Assembly: GCA_030146875.1 (NCBI GenBank) | Contig: JASLAX010000011.1 | Location: forward strand, 1 to 64,000 | DNA length: 64,000 bases | Reading direction: 5' to 3' | DNA from: Longimicrobiaceae bacterium | GTDB taxonomy: Bacteria > Gemmatimonadota > Gemmatimonadetes > Longimicrobiales > Longimicrobiaceae | In this document: positions 26,476 through 34,873 of the stretch, piece after piece | How the letters are laid out: the number at the start of each line of letters is the position of its first letter | Numbering within the stretch: position 1 is the first letter of the stretch | Position numbers and translations under genes: made by a program | Notes under the pieces: generated by a model | Told to the model about the DNA's origin: nothing | What the model saw: the letters and a program-made list of their open reading frames with translations, nothing else | Database searches by the model: none

Positions 26476-27624
26476 TTAGTCGCCGGCGGGAGAAGCGCTG
26501 GGACCGGGAGCCTGGATCCGGCGATACGCCTCCCACACCGCCGGGATCGCCGAACGCGCGAGCGGTACGGACTCCGGGGTGAGCGGGAGGATCAGGGTAT
26601 GCTGGCCGCGTTCGCTGAACGCCCCGGTCGTGAGCAGCATCGCGCGCAGCTCGGCAGCCAGGGCAGGATCAGCCACGTAGCCGAGGTAGATCTCCAGGTA
26701 AGGCATGCCAAGCCCGGACTTGCCTCGCGGGAAGGCATACAGCAGAGACACCGGCTGGCCCGACGGGTCCGTCCCCCTGATGCTCAGGGACCGGGTCGCC
26801 CAGGTCATGGACAGACCCGCGGAGCGGGCGTCCCGGAGCAGATCCTGAAACAGTGGGAGCGCCCATTCGGGCGTGGTCTCCAGGAAGACGGCTTCCGTGA
26901 GCTTCACGCGAGGCGCGGCGGGCGAGCGCCCCACCAGGGCACGCTCGGTCTGGCCGACGACGCGGGGCACGAGCGCGCGGAGGCTGCTGTTCCCGCCGTA
27001 CTGCCGCACCTCCACGCCCAGCACCTCGATGCTGGGCATGTGCTCGTTCAGGAATTCGACCAGGCGGCGCAGCTCGCGGGGAAGCTCGTCCGCCACGAAC
27101 AGGAGTCGGAGCTTGCCTTCGCGCAGGTTCTCCTCGACCCTCTGCCAGTATGCCTCGACATCGACCGTAGCGTCGGGACCCACCGCCGGGTCGATGAGCC
27201 GCCGCACACGTTCATCGAGCGCATCCGCGCCGCCGCTACGCGCCGCGGCCATCGTGCGGATGCGGTCCATCGGCCAGTAGCGGGTAGCGTTCGCCGCGTA
27301 CTCCAGCATCTGTCCCACCACCTCGCGGCGGATGCGACTGTCGCTGCTCCTCTTCACCTCGACCAGCGTGGGAGTGGCCCGGTGGTCGAGCAGCAGGTGG
27401 TCTAGCGACCACCGGTCCGAGGCGTGGGCCGCATCCGGGACGCCAGCCTCGCGCGTGACCAGCAGCCATCGAGGCGGATCCTCGGGATCGATCTGGTCGC
27501 CCGCCAACAGCTCCGGGTACTCGGCGATCAATTCCTGGAGCAGATCCTCCGTGGCGTAGGTGCTGTACGGCACCCTCTCGAGCTTCTTGTCCTGGCCCAG
27601 CAGGAAGATCGCGTCCGTGGACAT
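26476..27624 (-). CDS. PD-(D/E)XK nuclease-like protein, unknown
   Basis: The N-terminal half of this 382-residue protein contains DLLQELIAEYPELLAGDQ. It also has WSLDHLLLDHRATPTLVEVK followed by RRSSDSRIRREVVGQMLEYAAN-like residues, i.e. an Asp, an E-x-K and a downstream Gln-x3-Tyr. That is the PD-(D/E)XK arrangement seen in NucS/RecB-type nucleases. The C-terminal half (TTPEWALPLFQDLLRDARSA, YAFPRGKSGLGMPYLEIYLG) is a separate beta-rich domain I do not recognise. A role in DNA cleavage or defence is possible. ATG 27624 (MSTDAIFLLGQDKKLERV) is chosen over 27678. Confidence 0.65.
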   Translation of the reverse strand: MSTDAIFLLGQDKKLERVPYSTYATEDLLQELIAEYPELLAGDQIDPEDPPRWLLVTREAGVPDAAHASDRWSLDHLLLDHRATPTLVEVKRSSDSRIRREVVGQMLEYAANATRYWPMDRIRTMAAARSGGADALDERVRRLIDPAVGPDATVDVEAYWQRVEENLREGKLRLLFVADELPRELRRLVEFLNEHMPSIEVLGVEVRQYGGNSSLRALVPRVVGQTERALVGRSPAAPRVKLTEAVFLETTPEWALPLFQDLLRDARSAGLSMTWATRSLSIRGTDPSGQPVSLLYAFPRGKSGLGMPYLEIYLGYVADPALAAELRAMLLTTGAFSERGQHTLILPLTPESVPLARSAIPAVWEAYRRIQAPGPSASPAGD

Positions 27625-27685
27625 GAGCCGGTTCTTGAGAGGGTGATATGCCGTGCAGCCAGGCGAACCCGAGCACACGGCTACG

Positions 27686-27985
27686 TCACCGGACCCGCTC
27701 TATCCAGTACTCCGGATCACGCCGGTGGTGCATCACCGCGACGATGCTGAGCGGGTCGGTGTCCGGCAGGTAGACAAGACTGTACGGAAACCGAACGAGG
27801 AGCTTCCGGCGAGCGCCGGCCCGCGTGAACGAGCCGGAGTTGGGATGCTCCAGCACCGCTTCGATGGTGGCGCGGACCTCCGCGGCGAACTCGGCACCCA
27901 GGCCGGACGTCTCGCCCTCATAGAACTGTACCGCCTGCCGAAGATCCACCCGCGCCCGTGGATGGAAGGTGAAGCGAGGGCTCAC
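27686..27985 (-). CDS. RelE/ParE-family toxin
   Basis: The 99-residue protein has the RelE/ParE fold pattern: FTFHPRARVDLRQAVQFYEGE, EFAAEVRATIEAVLEHPNSG, RRKLLVRFPYSLVYLPDTDP and IVAVMHHRRDPEYWIERV. ParE-type members poison DNA gyrase and RelE-type ones cleave mRNA at the ribosome. The AVMHHRRDPEYW ending is most like ParE-type. It overlaps the preceding antitoxin gene by four bases, so the two are translationally coupled. Confidence 0.9.
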   Translation of the reverse strand: MSPRFTFHPRARVDLRQAVQFYEGETSGLGAEFAAEVRATIEAVLEHPNSGSFTRAGARRKLLVRFPYSLVYLPDTDPLSIVAVMHHRRDPEYWIERVR

Positions 27986-28203
27986 CGGTACAGGTCCTTC
28001 AGTTCCTCGAAGACTATCTCACCCGGGATCGGCCGGACGGCACCCGACCGTAGCTCCCCGACTCGCCGCTCGATCTCCTCGGCCCAGGCCTGCTCCACCC
28101 GCGCATCCTCGTCCAGGCTTGCGATCAGCCGCTCAGCGAGCCGCGCGCGCTCCGATCGGGGGAGCTGCATCGCGGCGGACTCGACCTCTTCCGTGGAGAA
28201 CAT
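27982..28203 (-). CDS. Addiction-module antitoxin
   Basis: A 73-residue helical protein: MQLPRSERARLAERLIASLD followed by EQAWAEEIERRVGELRSGAV and a C-terminal toxin-wrapping tail with PGEIVFEELKDLYR. It matches the short addiction-module component family (TIGR02574-like) that pairs with ParE toxins. First gene of the pair, expected to autorepress the operon in complex with the toxin. It starts 79 bases after the uricase stop on the same strand, so read-through from the ureide operon is possible. Confidence 0.88.
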   Translation of the reverse strand: MFSTEEVESAAMQLPRSERARLAERLIASLDEDARVEQAWAEEIERRVGELRSGAVRPIPGEIVFEELKDLYR

Positions 28204-28282
28204 GGCGGGCCTCCCGATCGTTCCGTTAACGTGGCCAGATGCGGTACATGCTGCGCCGCATACCGCGCGCCATCCATCTCAC

Positions 28283-29128
28283 CTACTCCCGGATCACCGT
28301 CGCCTCGATCAGCCCGTACGGCTCCGAGGTGGCGACGAAGACCTCGTTCGGGTTGTCCATCCCGAACGGCGACAGGTCCACCAGCAGGTGGTGCTTGTTG
28401 GGCAGCGTGAGGGTGATCTCCTCGACCTCGGCCACCGCGGCGAGCACCGCCTCGCCCATGGCGAACAGGGTGTGCTGCACGGACCTGGAGTCGTGCTCCG
28501 CGAACGCCTCCAGCATCGCCGTGCGCGCCGCGGCGAAGGCGGCGCCGAAGTCCCCCGGCGCGTCCCCGTACCGCCAGACCGCGCGGACGGAGGTGGCGAG
28601 GATGCGGTCCTCGGTCTCCTTGAGCGTGGTGAAGCGGTCCCGCGGGTAGCCGGAGAAGGCGGAGCGCGTCGTCTTCATCACCAGCAGGTCCTCCACGCCG
28701 GCCTCGTACGTGGTGCCGCGGCGCGTGCCCGTGACGGCGGCCAGGCGCCGCTCCTCCGACGCCTTGCGGAACGAGTGCGGGTGCGGGGCGCCGCCCACGT
28801 CCAGCCGCGCCCACGCGTGCTCCGCGACCTGCACCTGCACCCGATCCGCCGCGGGCGCCGCGCCCAGGTAGTGCTCCGCCAGCCGCGCCCCGAACGCCTC
28901 CGGCTCGCCGAGCGGCGCCCCGCGGGCGAGCGCGTAGACGGTGTTCTTCATGGTGTCGGTCGGCAGCACCTCGGAGTTGTCGCCCGCGCGGTGCACCGCC
29001 TGGTACGCGCCCTCGAAGCGCACGTCCACCGTCAGGTCGCGCAGGTCGTGGCGGGCGCCGTCGCGCTCCACCTTCACCAGGCGGACCCGCGACTTGCCGT
29101 AGCCGTTCTGTCCCAGGATCGCGCTCAC
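28283..29128 (-). CDS. Urate oxidase (uricase)
   Basis: Cofactor-free uricase converting urate to 5-hydroxyisourate. The 281-residue product has the tandem T-fold signatures: NGYGKSRVRLVKVERDGARH near the start, DNSEVLPTDTMKNTVYALAR (catalytic Thr/Asp region), GTTYEAGVEDLLVMKTTRSA with FSGYPRDRFTTLKETEDRIL, and the C-terminal LPNKHHLLVDLSPFG with NPNEVFVATSEPYGLIEATV. GTG 29128 is selected because GGGAG lies 9-13 bases upstream and the preceding HIU hydrolase stop is only 5 bases away. Last gene of the ureide operon. Confidence 0.93.
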   Translation of the reverse strand: MSAILGQNGYGKSRVRLVKVERDGARHDLRDLTVDVRFEGAYQAVHRAGDNSEVLPTDTMKNTVYALARGAPLGEPEAFGARLAEHYLGAAPAADRVQVQVAEHAWARLDVGGAPHPHSFRKASEERRLAAVTGTRRGTTYEAGVEDLLVMKTTRSAFSGYPRDRFTTLKETEDRILATSVRAVWRYGDAPGDFGAAFAAARTAMLEAFAEHDSRSVQHTLFAMGEAVLAAVAEVEEITLTLPNKHHLLVDLSPFGMDNPNEVFVATSEPYGLIEATVIRE

Positions 29129-29133
29129 GAGCG

Positions 29134-29478
29134 TCAGCTCCCGCGGTAGGTGGAGTAGCCGAAAGGGGAGAGGAGGAGCGGCACGTGGTGGTGCTGCCCC
29201 CCGTCGAACACCGTGAAGGTCACCACCACCTCCGGGTAGAAGCCCTCCGTGCCGTGCGCGCGCCGCCACGCCCCAACGTGGAAGGTCAGCCGGTAGTCGC
29301 CCGGCCGCAGCTCCGTCCCGTCGGGCAGCAGCGTCTTCGCGCGCCCGTCCGCGTCCGTCTCCACGCGGGACAGGACGTGCGCGTCGCCGTGGTCGTCCAG
29401 CCGCGCCAGGACCACGGCCACGCCGGCGGCGGGGCGGCCGGTGGCGGTGTCCAGGACGTGCGTCGAGATCCCGCTCAT
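29134..29478 (-). CDS. uraH: 5-hydroxyisourate hydrolase
   Basis: Transthyretin-like enzyme opening 5-hydroxyisourate to OHCU. The 114-residue protein has ISTHVLDTATGRPAAGVAVV at the N-terminus (catalytic His), TELRPGDYRLTFHVGAW, EGFYPEVVVTFTVFDGGQHH (second His) and the diagnostic C-terminal YSTYRGS. ATG 29478 overlaps the OHCU decarboxylase stop by four bases, so translation is coupled. Cytoplasmic; no signal peptide. Confidence 0.95.
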   Translation of the reverse strand: MSGISTHVLDTATGRPAAGVAVVLARLDDHGDAHVLSRVETDADGRAKTLLPDGTELRPGDYRLTFHVGAWRRAHGTEGFYPEVVVTFTVFDGGQHHHVPLLLSPFGYSTYRGS

Positions 29479-29984
29479 GCCTCCACCAGCCTCTCCAGTC
29501 GCAGGTGCGTGATGCGGCGCTGCTCCTCCGCGGCCACCCGCAGCTCCGTGTCGGGGTCGTTGCCCAGGCGCGAGCGCAGGATGTCCAGCAGCTCCTGGCC
29601 GCTCCGGCCGCTGGCGCACACCAGGTAGATCCACCCGAAGCGCTCCTCGTACGCCGCGTTCCCCTCCGCCAGCGCCGCGCGCGTGTCGTCCGCCGCAACG
29701 GCCACGCCGGCCTGCTCGCGCCGCGACCAGCTCCCGTCGCCGCCGTCCGGCCGCGCCGCGCGCGCCTCGCCGATGCGCGGGTGCCGCGAGAACGCCTCCA
29801 GCCAGTCCGCCGCCGCCAGCGACCACCAGGTGGCGTCGCCCGCCTCCTTCAGCGCGTCGAGCGACGCGTACGGCCGCCCCTCGGCCACGCGGCGCGCCCA
29901 CGCCGTGGAGCCGCAGCAGCGCAGCAGCTCGGCTTCCGCCTCGCCCGTGGGGAGCGCGTTGAGACGCGCCAGGCCGTCGCTCAC
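29475..29984 (-). CDS. uraD: OHCU decarboxylase
   Basis: Converts 2-oxo-4-hydroxy-4-carboxy-5-ureidoimidazoline to S-allantoin. The 169-residue helical protein carries LNALPTGEAEAELLRCCGST, WLEAFSRHPRIGEAR (catalytic His-Pro motif) and GWIYLVCASGRSGQELLDIL, with RITHLRLERLV at the end. GTG 29984 overlaps the allantoicase stop by four bases and has GAGGGA upstream. Normal length for the family. Confidence 0.93.
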   Translation of the reverse strand: MSDGLARLNALPTGEAEAELLRCCGSTAWARRVAEGRPYASLDALKEAGDATWWSLAAADWLEAFSRHPRIGEARAARPDGGDGSWSRREQAGVAVAADDTRAALAEGNAAYEERFGWIYLVCASGRSGQELLDILRSRLGNDPDTELRVAAEEQRRITHLRLERLVEA

Positions 29985-30997
29985 CGTCCCTCGCCGCCGC
30001 CGGGGCGCCCGAAGAGGCGCAGACGCGCCACCCCGCCGTCCGGGTAGATGTTCAGGCGCACGTGGGTGACCTGCGGATGCGCGGCGAGCTCGTCGTCCCA
30101 CACGTGGCGCGCGTGCGGCTGCAGCGGCGTGTCGGGGAGGATGGGGATCCACTCGCGCCCCGTCCCCGCCAGCTCCTCGGGCGAGGCGCCGGGGGCGGCG
30201 GTCCCCTCGATCGTGCAGCTCCCGGGGGCGTTCCCCTTGAAGTGGTCGGTGTCCAGCTCGATCCGGTGCAGCGCGCCGGGCACGGCCAGGCGCACGATGC
30301 TCCAGTCGTTGCCCGGTCCCCGCCGGCGGCGCGTCTCCCAGCCGTCGCCCATGTGGGTGGAGCGGCCGGGGAGGACCAGGTTCTGGCGGTTGCCGTAGAA
30401 CATGTCGCTGCACGACACCACGAACCCGCCGTTCTCCATCGCCGCCAGGTCCACCTCGCCGCGCAGGCGCAGGCGCGTCCAGTCGGGCTGCACCTCCCCG
30501 TGCACGCGGAGGCGCGCCACCCCGCCGTCCGGGTAGATGTTGAGGCGCAGGTGCGTCACCCGCTCGCCGTGCTCGATGGGGAAGGGGTTCGCGCTGTCCC
30601 CCCGGAGGGGAGACCGCGACAGCACCTCCGTCCACTCGCACGCCAGCAGCTCCTGGACGGACGGCATCCCCGGCAGGGCGCAGGCGTCGACCGAGCAGTG
30701 CTCGGGGTAGTTGCCGGTGAAGAAGGCGGTGTCCACCACCACGCCGCGGACCACGCCCGGCATCCCCAGGCGGACGATGGCCCAGTCGTGGCCGGGCGAG
30801 CGGCGGCGGCGGGTCTCCCACCCGTCCATCCACTTCCCGCGCTCGGTGTACTCCCCCTCCTTCCAGACGGGGGCGGCGGCGAGGACCAGGCTCTCCTTGG
30901 GCGCGAAGAACTCGTCGTTGGCGGCCAGCACCGAGCCGCCCAGGCGCTCGGCGGCCAGGTCCACCAGGCCGGTGAAGCCGGTCGTAGGGTCGGGCAT
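29981..30997 (-). CDS. alc: Allantoicase
   Basis: Hydrolyses allantoate to ureidoglycolate and urea. The 338-residue protein shows the two internal allantoicase repeats. Repeat one has MDGWETRRRRSPGHDWAIVR and TAFFTGNYPEHCSVDAC; repeat two has GDGWETRRRRGPGNDWSIVR and TDHFKGNAPGSCTIEG. Each repeat ends with VTHLRLNIYPDGGVARLR or its twin. N-terminal LVDLAAERLGGSVLAANDEF is typical. It lies eight bases after allantoinase. Confidence 0.95.
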   Translation of the reverse strand: MPDPTTGFTGLVDLAAERLGGSVLAANDEFFAPKESLVLAAAPVWKEGEYTERGKWMDGWETRRRRSPGHDWAIVRLGMPGVVRGVVVDTAFFTGNYPEHCSVDACALPGMPSVQELLACEWTEVLSRSPLRGDSANPFPIEHGERVTHLRLNIYPDGGVARLRVHGEVQPDWTRLRLRGEVDLAAMENGGFVVSCSDMFYGNRQNLVLPGRSTHMGDGWETRRRRGPGNDWSIVRLAVPGALHRIELDTDHFKGNAPGSCTIEGTAAPGASPEELAGTGREWIPILPDTPLQPHARHVWDDELAAHPQVTHVRLNIYPDGGVARLRLFGRPGGGEGR

Positions 30998-31005
30998 GTG
31001 GGGTC

Positions 31006-32376
31006 TCACTCGCCGGGAAGGAGAAGGCGGCCGCGCGGCGGGCCGGGGAAGCGGCCGTCCTGGTAGACGGGCTCGCCCCGGACCCAGGTGGAGCGCACCA
31101 CGCCGGGCAGGATGGCGCCCAGGTACGGCGACACGGGGTGGCGGAAGTGCAGGTGCTCGGGATCGACGAGGCGGTCCTGCTCCGGCGCCCAGATCACCAG
31201 GTCGGCGTCGTGGCCCACGGTGATCTCGCCCTTGCGGTCGCCCAGCCCGGCGAGGCGCGCGGGGGCGCGGCACATCCACTCCGCCACCTGCCGGGCGGTG
31301 TGGCCGCGGGCGCTGGCCTCGAACCAGATGGTGGACAGGCCCAGCCCCAGCGACGCGATCCCGCCCCAGGCGCGGGTGAAGTCGCCGCTCTCCAGCTCCT
31401 TCAGCGCAGGCGGGGCGGGGGAGTGGTCCGAGGCGATCAGGTCGATGACGCCCTCGGAGAGCGCGTCCCACAGCTTCTCGCGGTTGCGGAAGGAGCGGAT
31501 GGGCGGCGCGCACTTGTAGTCGGTGCCCCCGGCGGGGATCTCCTCCGCCGCGAAGTGCAGGTAGTGCGGGCAGCTCTCCACCGTCACCTCCACCCCCGCC
31601 GCGCGCGCCTCGCGCAGCAGCGGCACCGCGTCGGCCGACGCGAGGTGCACGACGTGGACGCGCGCGCGGTGCTCGCGGGCCAGGCGGACGAGCAGCGCCA
31701 CCGCCTCGTTCTCGGCCTCGCGCGGGCGGGAGCGCAGGTAGCGCAGGTAGCTGCGCGGGTCCGGCGGGCCGGCTTCCGCGGAGGCGGCGGCCTCCAGGGG
31801 GCCGGGGAGCTCGGCGTGGACCAGCAGGGGGACGCCCATCTCGGCGATGGCGGGGAGCGCCTCGCGCAGGTCGCCCTCCTCCACCATCACGAACTCGGGC
31901 ACGCCGGTCGGCGCCAGGAAGCACTTGAAGCCCAGCACCCCCGCGTTGCGCAGGGGGCGCAGCTCGGCGTGGTTGCCGGGGACCACGCCCCCCCAGAACC
32001 CCACGTCCACGCGCACCTTCCCGCGGGCCGCGTTCGCCTTCGCCCGCAGCCCGGCGACGCTGGTGGTCGCGGGGATGGAGTTCAGAGGCATGTCGACCAG
32101 CGTCGTCACCCCGCCCGCCGCCGCGGCGCCCGTGGCGGTGGCGAAGCCCTCCCAGTCGGTGCGGCCGGGCTCGTTCACGTGGACGTGCGTGTCCACCAGG
32201 CCCGGCATCATCACCTCGTCGTCGGCCGCCTCGTGCAGGTGGCACCCCGCGGGCACCTCGTCCCACCCCGCGACGGCCACGATCACGCCGCCGCGCACGT
32301 GGACGGACGCGGGGCGGGTCTCCTCCGGGGTGACGACGTGCCTGGCGCGCAGGACCAGGTCGGGAAGGTCGGCCAC
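31006..32376 (-). CDS. allB: Allantoinase
   Basis: Amidohydrolase opening allantoin to allantoate. The 456-residue protein has the metal motif VDTHVHVNEPGRTDWEGF, the carboxylated-Lys site LGFKCFLAPTGV, HAELPGPLE and VHVVHLASADAVPLL (metal His), and DLIASDHSPAPPALK (catalytic Asp). The allantoinase-specific FTRAWGGIASLGLGLSTIWF follows. Length is standard. It follows a 65-codon ORF by eight bases and starts the enzyme part of the ureide operon. Confidence 0.96.
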   Translation of the reverse strand: MADLPDLVLRARHVVTPEETRPASVHVRGGVIVAVAGWDEVPAGCHLHEAADDEVMMPGLVDTHVHVNEPGRTDWEGFATATGAAAAGGVTTLVDMPLNSIPATTSVAGLRAKANAARGKVRVDVGFWGGVVPGNHAELRPLRNAGVLGFKCFLAPTGVPEFVMVEEGDLREALPAIAEMGVPLLVHAELPGPLEAAASAEAGPPDPRSYLRYLRSRPREAENEAVALLVRLAREHRARVHVVHLASADAVPLLREARAAGVEVTVESCPHYLHFAAEEIPAGGTDYKCAPPIRSFRNREKLWDALSEGVIDLIASDHSPAPPALKELESGDFTRAWGGIASLGLGLSTIWFEASARGHTARQVAEWMCRAPARLAGLGDRKGEITVGHDADLVIWAPEQDRLVDPEHLHFRHPVSPYLGAILPGVVRSTWVRGEPVYQDGRFPGPPRGRLLLPGE

Positions 32377-32384
32377 CGCCGCCG

Positions 32385-32582
32385 CTACGTCCCCGTCCCG
32401 CCGTCCGGGCGCGACGGCGGCGGCGGGGGCGGGGTCTCCGGCTCGGGGCGCCGGACGGCCAGGAAGTCGAACGAGTGCTCGCGCATCAGCCGCGCGTGGA
32501 TCTCCAGCGCGCGGCGCATCGCCTCTTCCGTGGCGTCATCGGCGGCGGCGTCGTGCGGGGCGGGGGAGGAAGGCTCGGCCAT
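32385..32582 (-). CDS. Small 65-residue ORF heading the ureide operon
   Basis: Starting at ATG 32582 the product reads MAEPSSPAPHDAAADDATEE, then an amphipathic helix MRRALEIHARLMREHSFDFL, and ends in a Pro-rich tail (PETPPPPPPSRPDGGTGT). There is no good SD. The eight-base spacing to allantoinase on the same strand suggests co-transcription and perhaps a leader or partner role. It is not recognisable as a known ureide-pathway component. A non-coding explanation remains possible. Confidence 0.45.
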   Translation of the reverse strand: MAEPSSPAPHDAAADDATEEAMRRALEIHARLMREHSFDFLAVRRPEPETPPPPPPSRPDGGTGT

Positions 32583-32760
32583 CAGGGGGGCAGCGCGGGA
32601 CGGGTTCCGGGGTAGCCCCCAACATGCGCGGGCGGGGGACGGCCGGCAAGGTGCGGAGGGGTCGCGGGGGGCGCGGTGTCTCGGCTCGCCGGAGCGGGCG
32701 CTCCGCGAAGGGGGCCGAGAGTGCCGCGCGCGGGCCGGAGGCTCACGCGCGCGGAGCACG

Positions 32761-33300
32761 TTAGTCGGCCGGAGGTGGGCCGGCATCTGGCCAGAGGAGA
32801 TGCAGCCAGTCCGCGAAGCTCCGTTCGGAGTACGAGAAGTCAATGGCATCGGAAGCAGGGAGCCGGCGACGGACTCCCGTATCGCGTCGGTGTCGAGCCG
32901 TCGATGCGCTCGATCCGATCGTCTGGACTTCTCGCGAGGAGCACGTGGGTGACGGGTCCGGCCATCGCGAGCAGCCGCTCAGTGCCTCGTTCGGCGCGCG
33001 CCCGCTCCCCCTCGGTGTGGAATATCATCGGCCCCCGCCATCTGCGAGGAGGTGCGGTATCATCGCGGCGCCGGGCCTCCAGGCGATCCATGGCGTCCGA
33101 GGGGAGCGGGCGGAGCACGAAGATCCGGCGGGCTTCGCCGTCGTCCCCCGCGAGCATGTGGAACGCCCACGCCGTGCCGTCGCGGTGCTTGCCGCGCCGG
33201 ACACGGGACCATCGTCGTAGTCGTGGATCACCCCACCGACGAACGGGGATGGGCCCGGTCGGCCGGTGACGAGCGGATCCTCGTCCTGGGGTTCGTTCAT
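32761..33300 (-). pseudogene. Frameshifted small protein, possible immunity gene relic
   Basis: Three adjacent reading frames carry one continuous protein-like sequence. The first frame starts at ATG 33300 (MNEPQDEDPLVTGRPGPSPF, then GGVIHDYDDG). A second frame continues from about 33210 (GKHRDGTAWAFHMLAGDDGE, RPLPSDAMDRLEARRRDD, GPVTHVLLARSPDDRIERID). A third gives RRLPASDAIDFSYSERSFAD then WLHLLWPD and a TAA at 32761-32763. Two single-base shifts, near 33210 and 32900, break it. The tail resembles SMI1/KNR4-like immunity proteins, weakly. Sequencing indels are an alternative. Confidence 0.6.
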
Positions 33301-33333
33301 CGACGGGTGGCGTCAGGCCGGGCGTGATCAGCC

Positions 33334-33807
33334 TCAGCGAGCATCATGGTCCAGCCGTCGTAGGGCAGCCGCGGCAACACGCTCGTCTTCATCGTGAGCG
33401 AGCATGCGCAGAACACCCGCACTGGCGGAGACGTTCTGAGCTACGGCGATGCGTATCCCGACGTCTGAGTCGCGGCCGAGCTCCGCGAGCATGTCCTGCG
33501 ATGCCTTCCGCTTCCGTGCCACCATGTCCCGTACTCGAGTGTCGGAATCCCGCATGAGGACCGCCAGGACCTCCAGTGGTACGGTTTTGTTCTGGGCGAG
33601 CCAGAAGCGGAGGTCCGGAAAGCGCTGGATGACGTCCCACCAGACCTGTACCGGAGCCGGGTCCCAGGTCGCCCGCCTCTGCTCCTCTCTGCTGTCGCTC
33701 GTCCGCAGGGACGCGAACTCTTCCGCGGACTCGATCATGGGTACCATCAGGTCTGCCGCCGTAGGGACGGGAGTGTCGATTGCGGGTGATCGCAACGCGG
33801 GGATCAC
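33334..33807 (-). CDS. HEAT/LRV-like repeat protein, candidate immunity protein
   Basis: The 157-residue product contains WWDVIQRFPDLRFWLAQNKT followed by three ~24-residue helical repeats: LEVLAVLMRDSDTRVRDMVA, MLAELGRDSDVGIRIAVAQN and VLRMLAHDEDERVAAAALRR. Each reads like a HEAT or leucine-rich-variant unit. GTG 33807 overlaps the stop of the upstream gene (GTGA), which fixes the start. Such repeat proteins are common in immunity cassettes downstream of Rhs toxins. The specific toxin is unknown. Confidence 0.65.
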   Translation of the reverse strand: MIPALRSPAIDTPVPTAADLMVPMIESAEEFASLRTSDSREEQRRATWDPAPVQVWWDVIQRFPDLRFWLAQNKTVPLEVLAVLMRDSDTRVRDMVARKRKASQDMLAELGRDSDVGIRIAVAQNVSASAGVLRMLAHDEDERVAAAALRRLDHDAR

Positions 33808-34157
33808 GGGGGCTGAGTCCCGCCGTCGGCCACGTCGACACCGAGGAAGGAGAGCTGCGTGCCGTCTTCGTCCACGGCGTATCGCACCCCCTCCCAGCCG
33901 CGGCTCCGTATGTCCACGAGCTCCAGGAAGCCCAGCCCCGCGCCGCTGCCCCCAGGCTCGAAGCGCAGGTCGCGCACGTCGTGGAACGTAAGGGTGAGCA
34001 CCCTGCCATCGTTCCGGTCGCGCGAACGAAGGCGCAGCCGCAGCGCCTGCTCACCCACTTCCCCGGGCTCGCCGCGGATTTGCCGCAGGTGGAACTCCTC
34101 CAGCACCTGGAACGTCCGGGGACCCGCCCCCACGTAGTCGGCCACCCTGCCCCTCAC
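33804..34157 (-). CDS. Small protein in immunity-type cassette (Imm50-like)
   Basis: The 117-residue beta-rich product starts at GTG 34157, which overlaps the stop of the preceding gene by four bases. Visible stretches are VLEEFHLRQIRGEPGEVGEQ, RVLTLTFHDVRDLRFEPGGS and GWEGVRYAVDEDGTQLSFLG. The WEGVRYxVxDxExxLSF ending resembles Imm50-type immunity proteins, a weak call from memory. Middle gene of a three-gene overlapping set. Confidence 0.6.
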   Translation of the reverse strand: MRGRVADYVGAGPRTFQVLEEFHLRQIRGEPGEVGEQALRLRLRSRDRNDGRVLTLTFHDVRDLRFEPGGSGAGLGFLELVDIRSRGWEGVRYAVDEDGTQLSFLGVDVADGGTQPP

Positions 34158-34462
34158 CGCATTTCCTCCGGCAGGAGCGAAGGCGCCGCGCGGGTTGCCT
34201 CGATGGAACGGAGCGCCTCGGTGAGAATCACCTCCAGGCGCTCGTCGCCGTAGTAGCTTTCGCTCCGACCGCGCGTACGTGGACCTGGTTGGTAGAACGC
34301 GAAGTCGTGCGTCAGGTCCGTGAAGATCTCCCAGATGTCGTGGTCGGAGGTCGGGTCCCGTCGATCGCAGACCTCCTCCTCGAACCGGCGGAGCGCCTTC
34401 CACCGCTGCGCCGGCTCCTCCAGCGCGCTCCTGAGCAGGCGCAGCAGGTCTTCCACATCCAT
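34154..34462 (-). CDS. Small acidic protein in immunity-type cassette
   Basis: Start ATG 34462 gives MDVEDLLRLLRSALEEPAQR, then DIWEIFTDLTHDFAFYQPGP and ERLEVILTEALRSIEATRAA. At 102 residues it is helical and acidic, as are many nuclease-immunity proteins of the colicin-E/Imm type. The frame is open upstream but looks non-coding. Its stop overlaps the next gene's start (GTGA). No direct family match. Confidence 0.6.
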   Translation of the reverse strand: MDVEDLLRLLRSALEEPAQRWKALRRFEEEVCDRRDPTSDHDIWEIFTDLTHDFAFYQPGPRTRGRSESYYGDERLEVILTEALRSIEATRAAPSLLPEEMR

Positions 34463-34493
34463 GGCACACGGTTGGCGGAGGTGAAAGACGACG

Positions 34494-34848
34494 CTACTCG
34501 GGCATCGCGAAGACGTACCCCTCGGCATCCCCTGCCTCGGGAGGGATCTCCTCCCACCATCCCAGCGCGGCGCCGAACTCGTACTCCGCCTGGTGCAGGG
34601 CATCATCGCGGTTAATGTGCCAGGTGTCGCCCGCGAATCTCGCCCGCACGCGTATACCGCACCAGGAACGCGTTCCCTGTCTCCGCGTCCACGGTCAGGA
34701 TCAGCACCTCCGTCCGTGGTAGGTCGTGCCGCCCCGAGCCTGCGTCCGCGATCTCGGGTGGGAATCCGACCGTATGCCTGGTGCGCGGCGGCCCGGCACT
34801 CTCGCGGATCAGGCTGTACATCCCCCGCGGGCCGTTCTTCTCGCTCAT
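34494..34848 (-). pseudogene. Frameshifted small gene in immunity-type cassette
   Basis: One frame starts at ATG 34848 (MSEKNGPRGMYSLIRESAGP) and runs through LPRTEVLILTVDAETGNAFL then VRY before losing coding character. The next frame (+1) continues naturally, RARFAGDTWHINRDDALHQA then EYEFGAALGWWEEIPPEAGD and VFAMPE, to a TAG at 34494-34496. A single-base shift near 34640 separates them. If repaired the protein would be about 118 residues. Real decay or an assembly error are both possible. Confidence 0.65.
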
Positions 34849-34873
34849 GGCCGGGAAAACCTGTGCACGGGGA

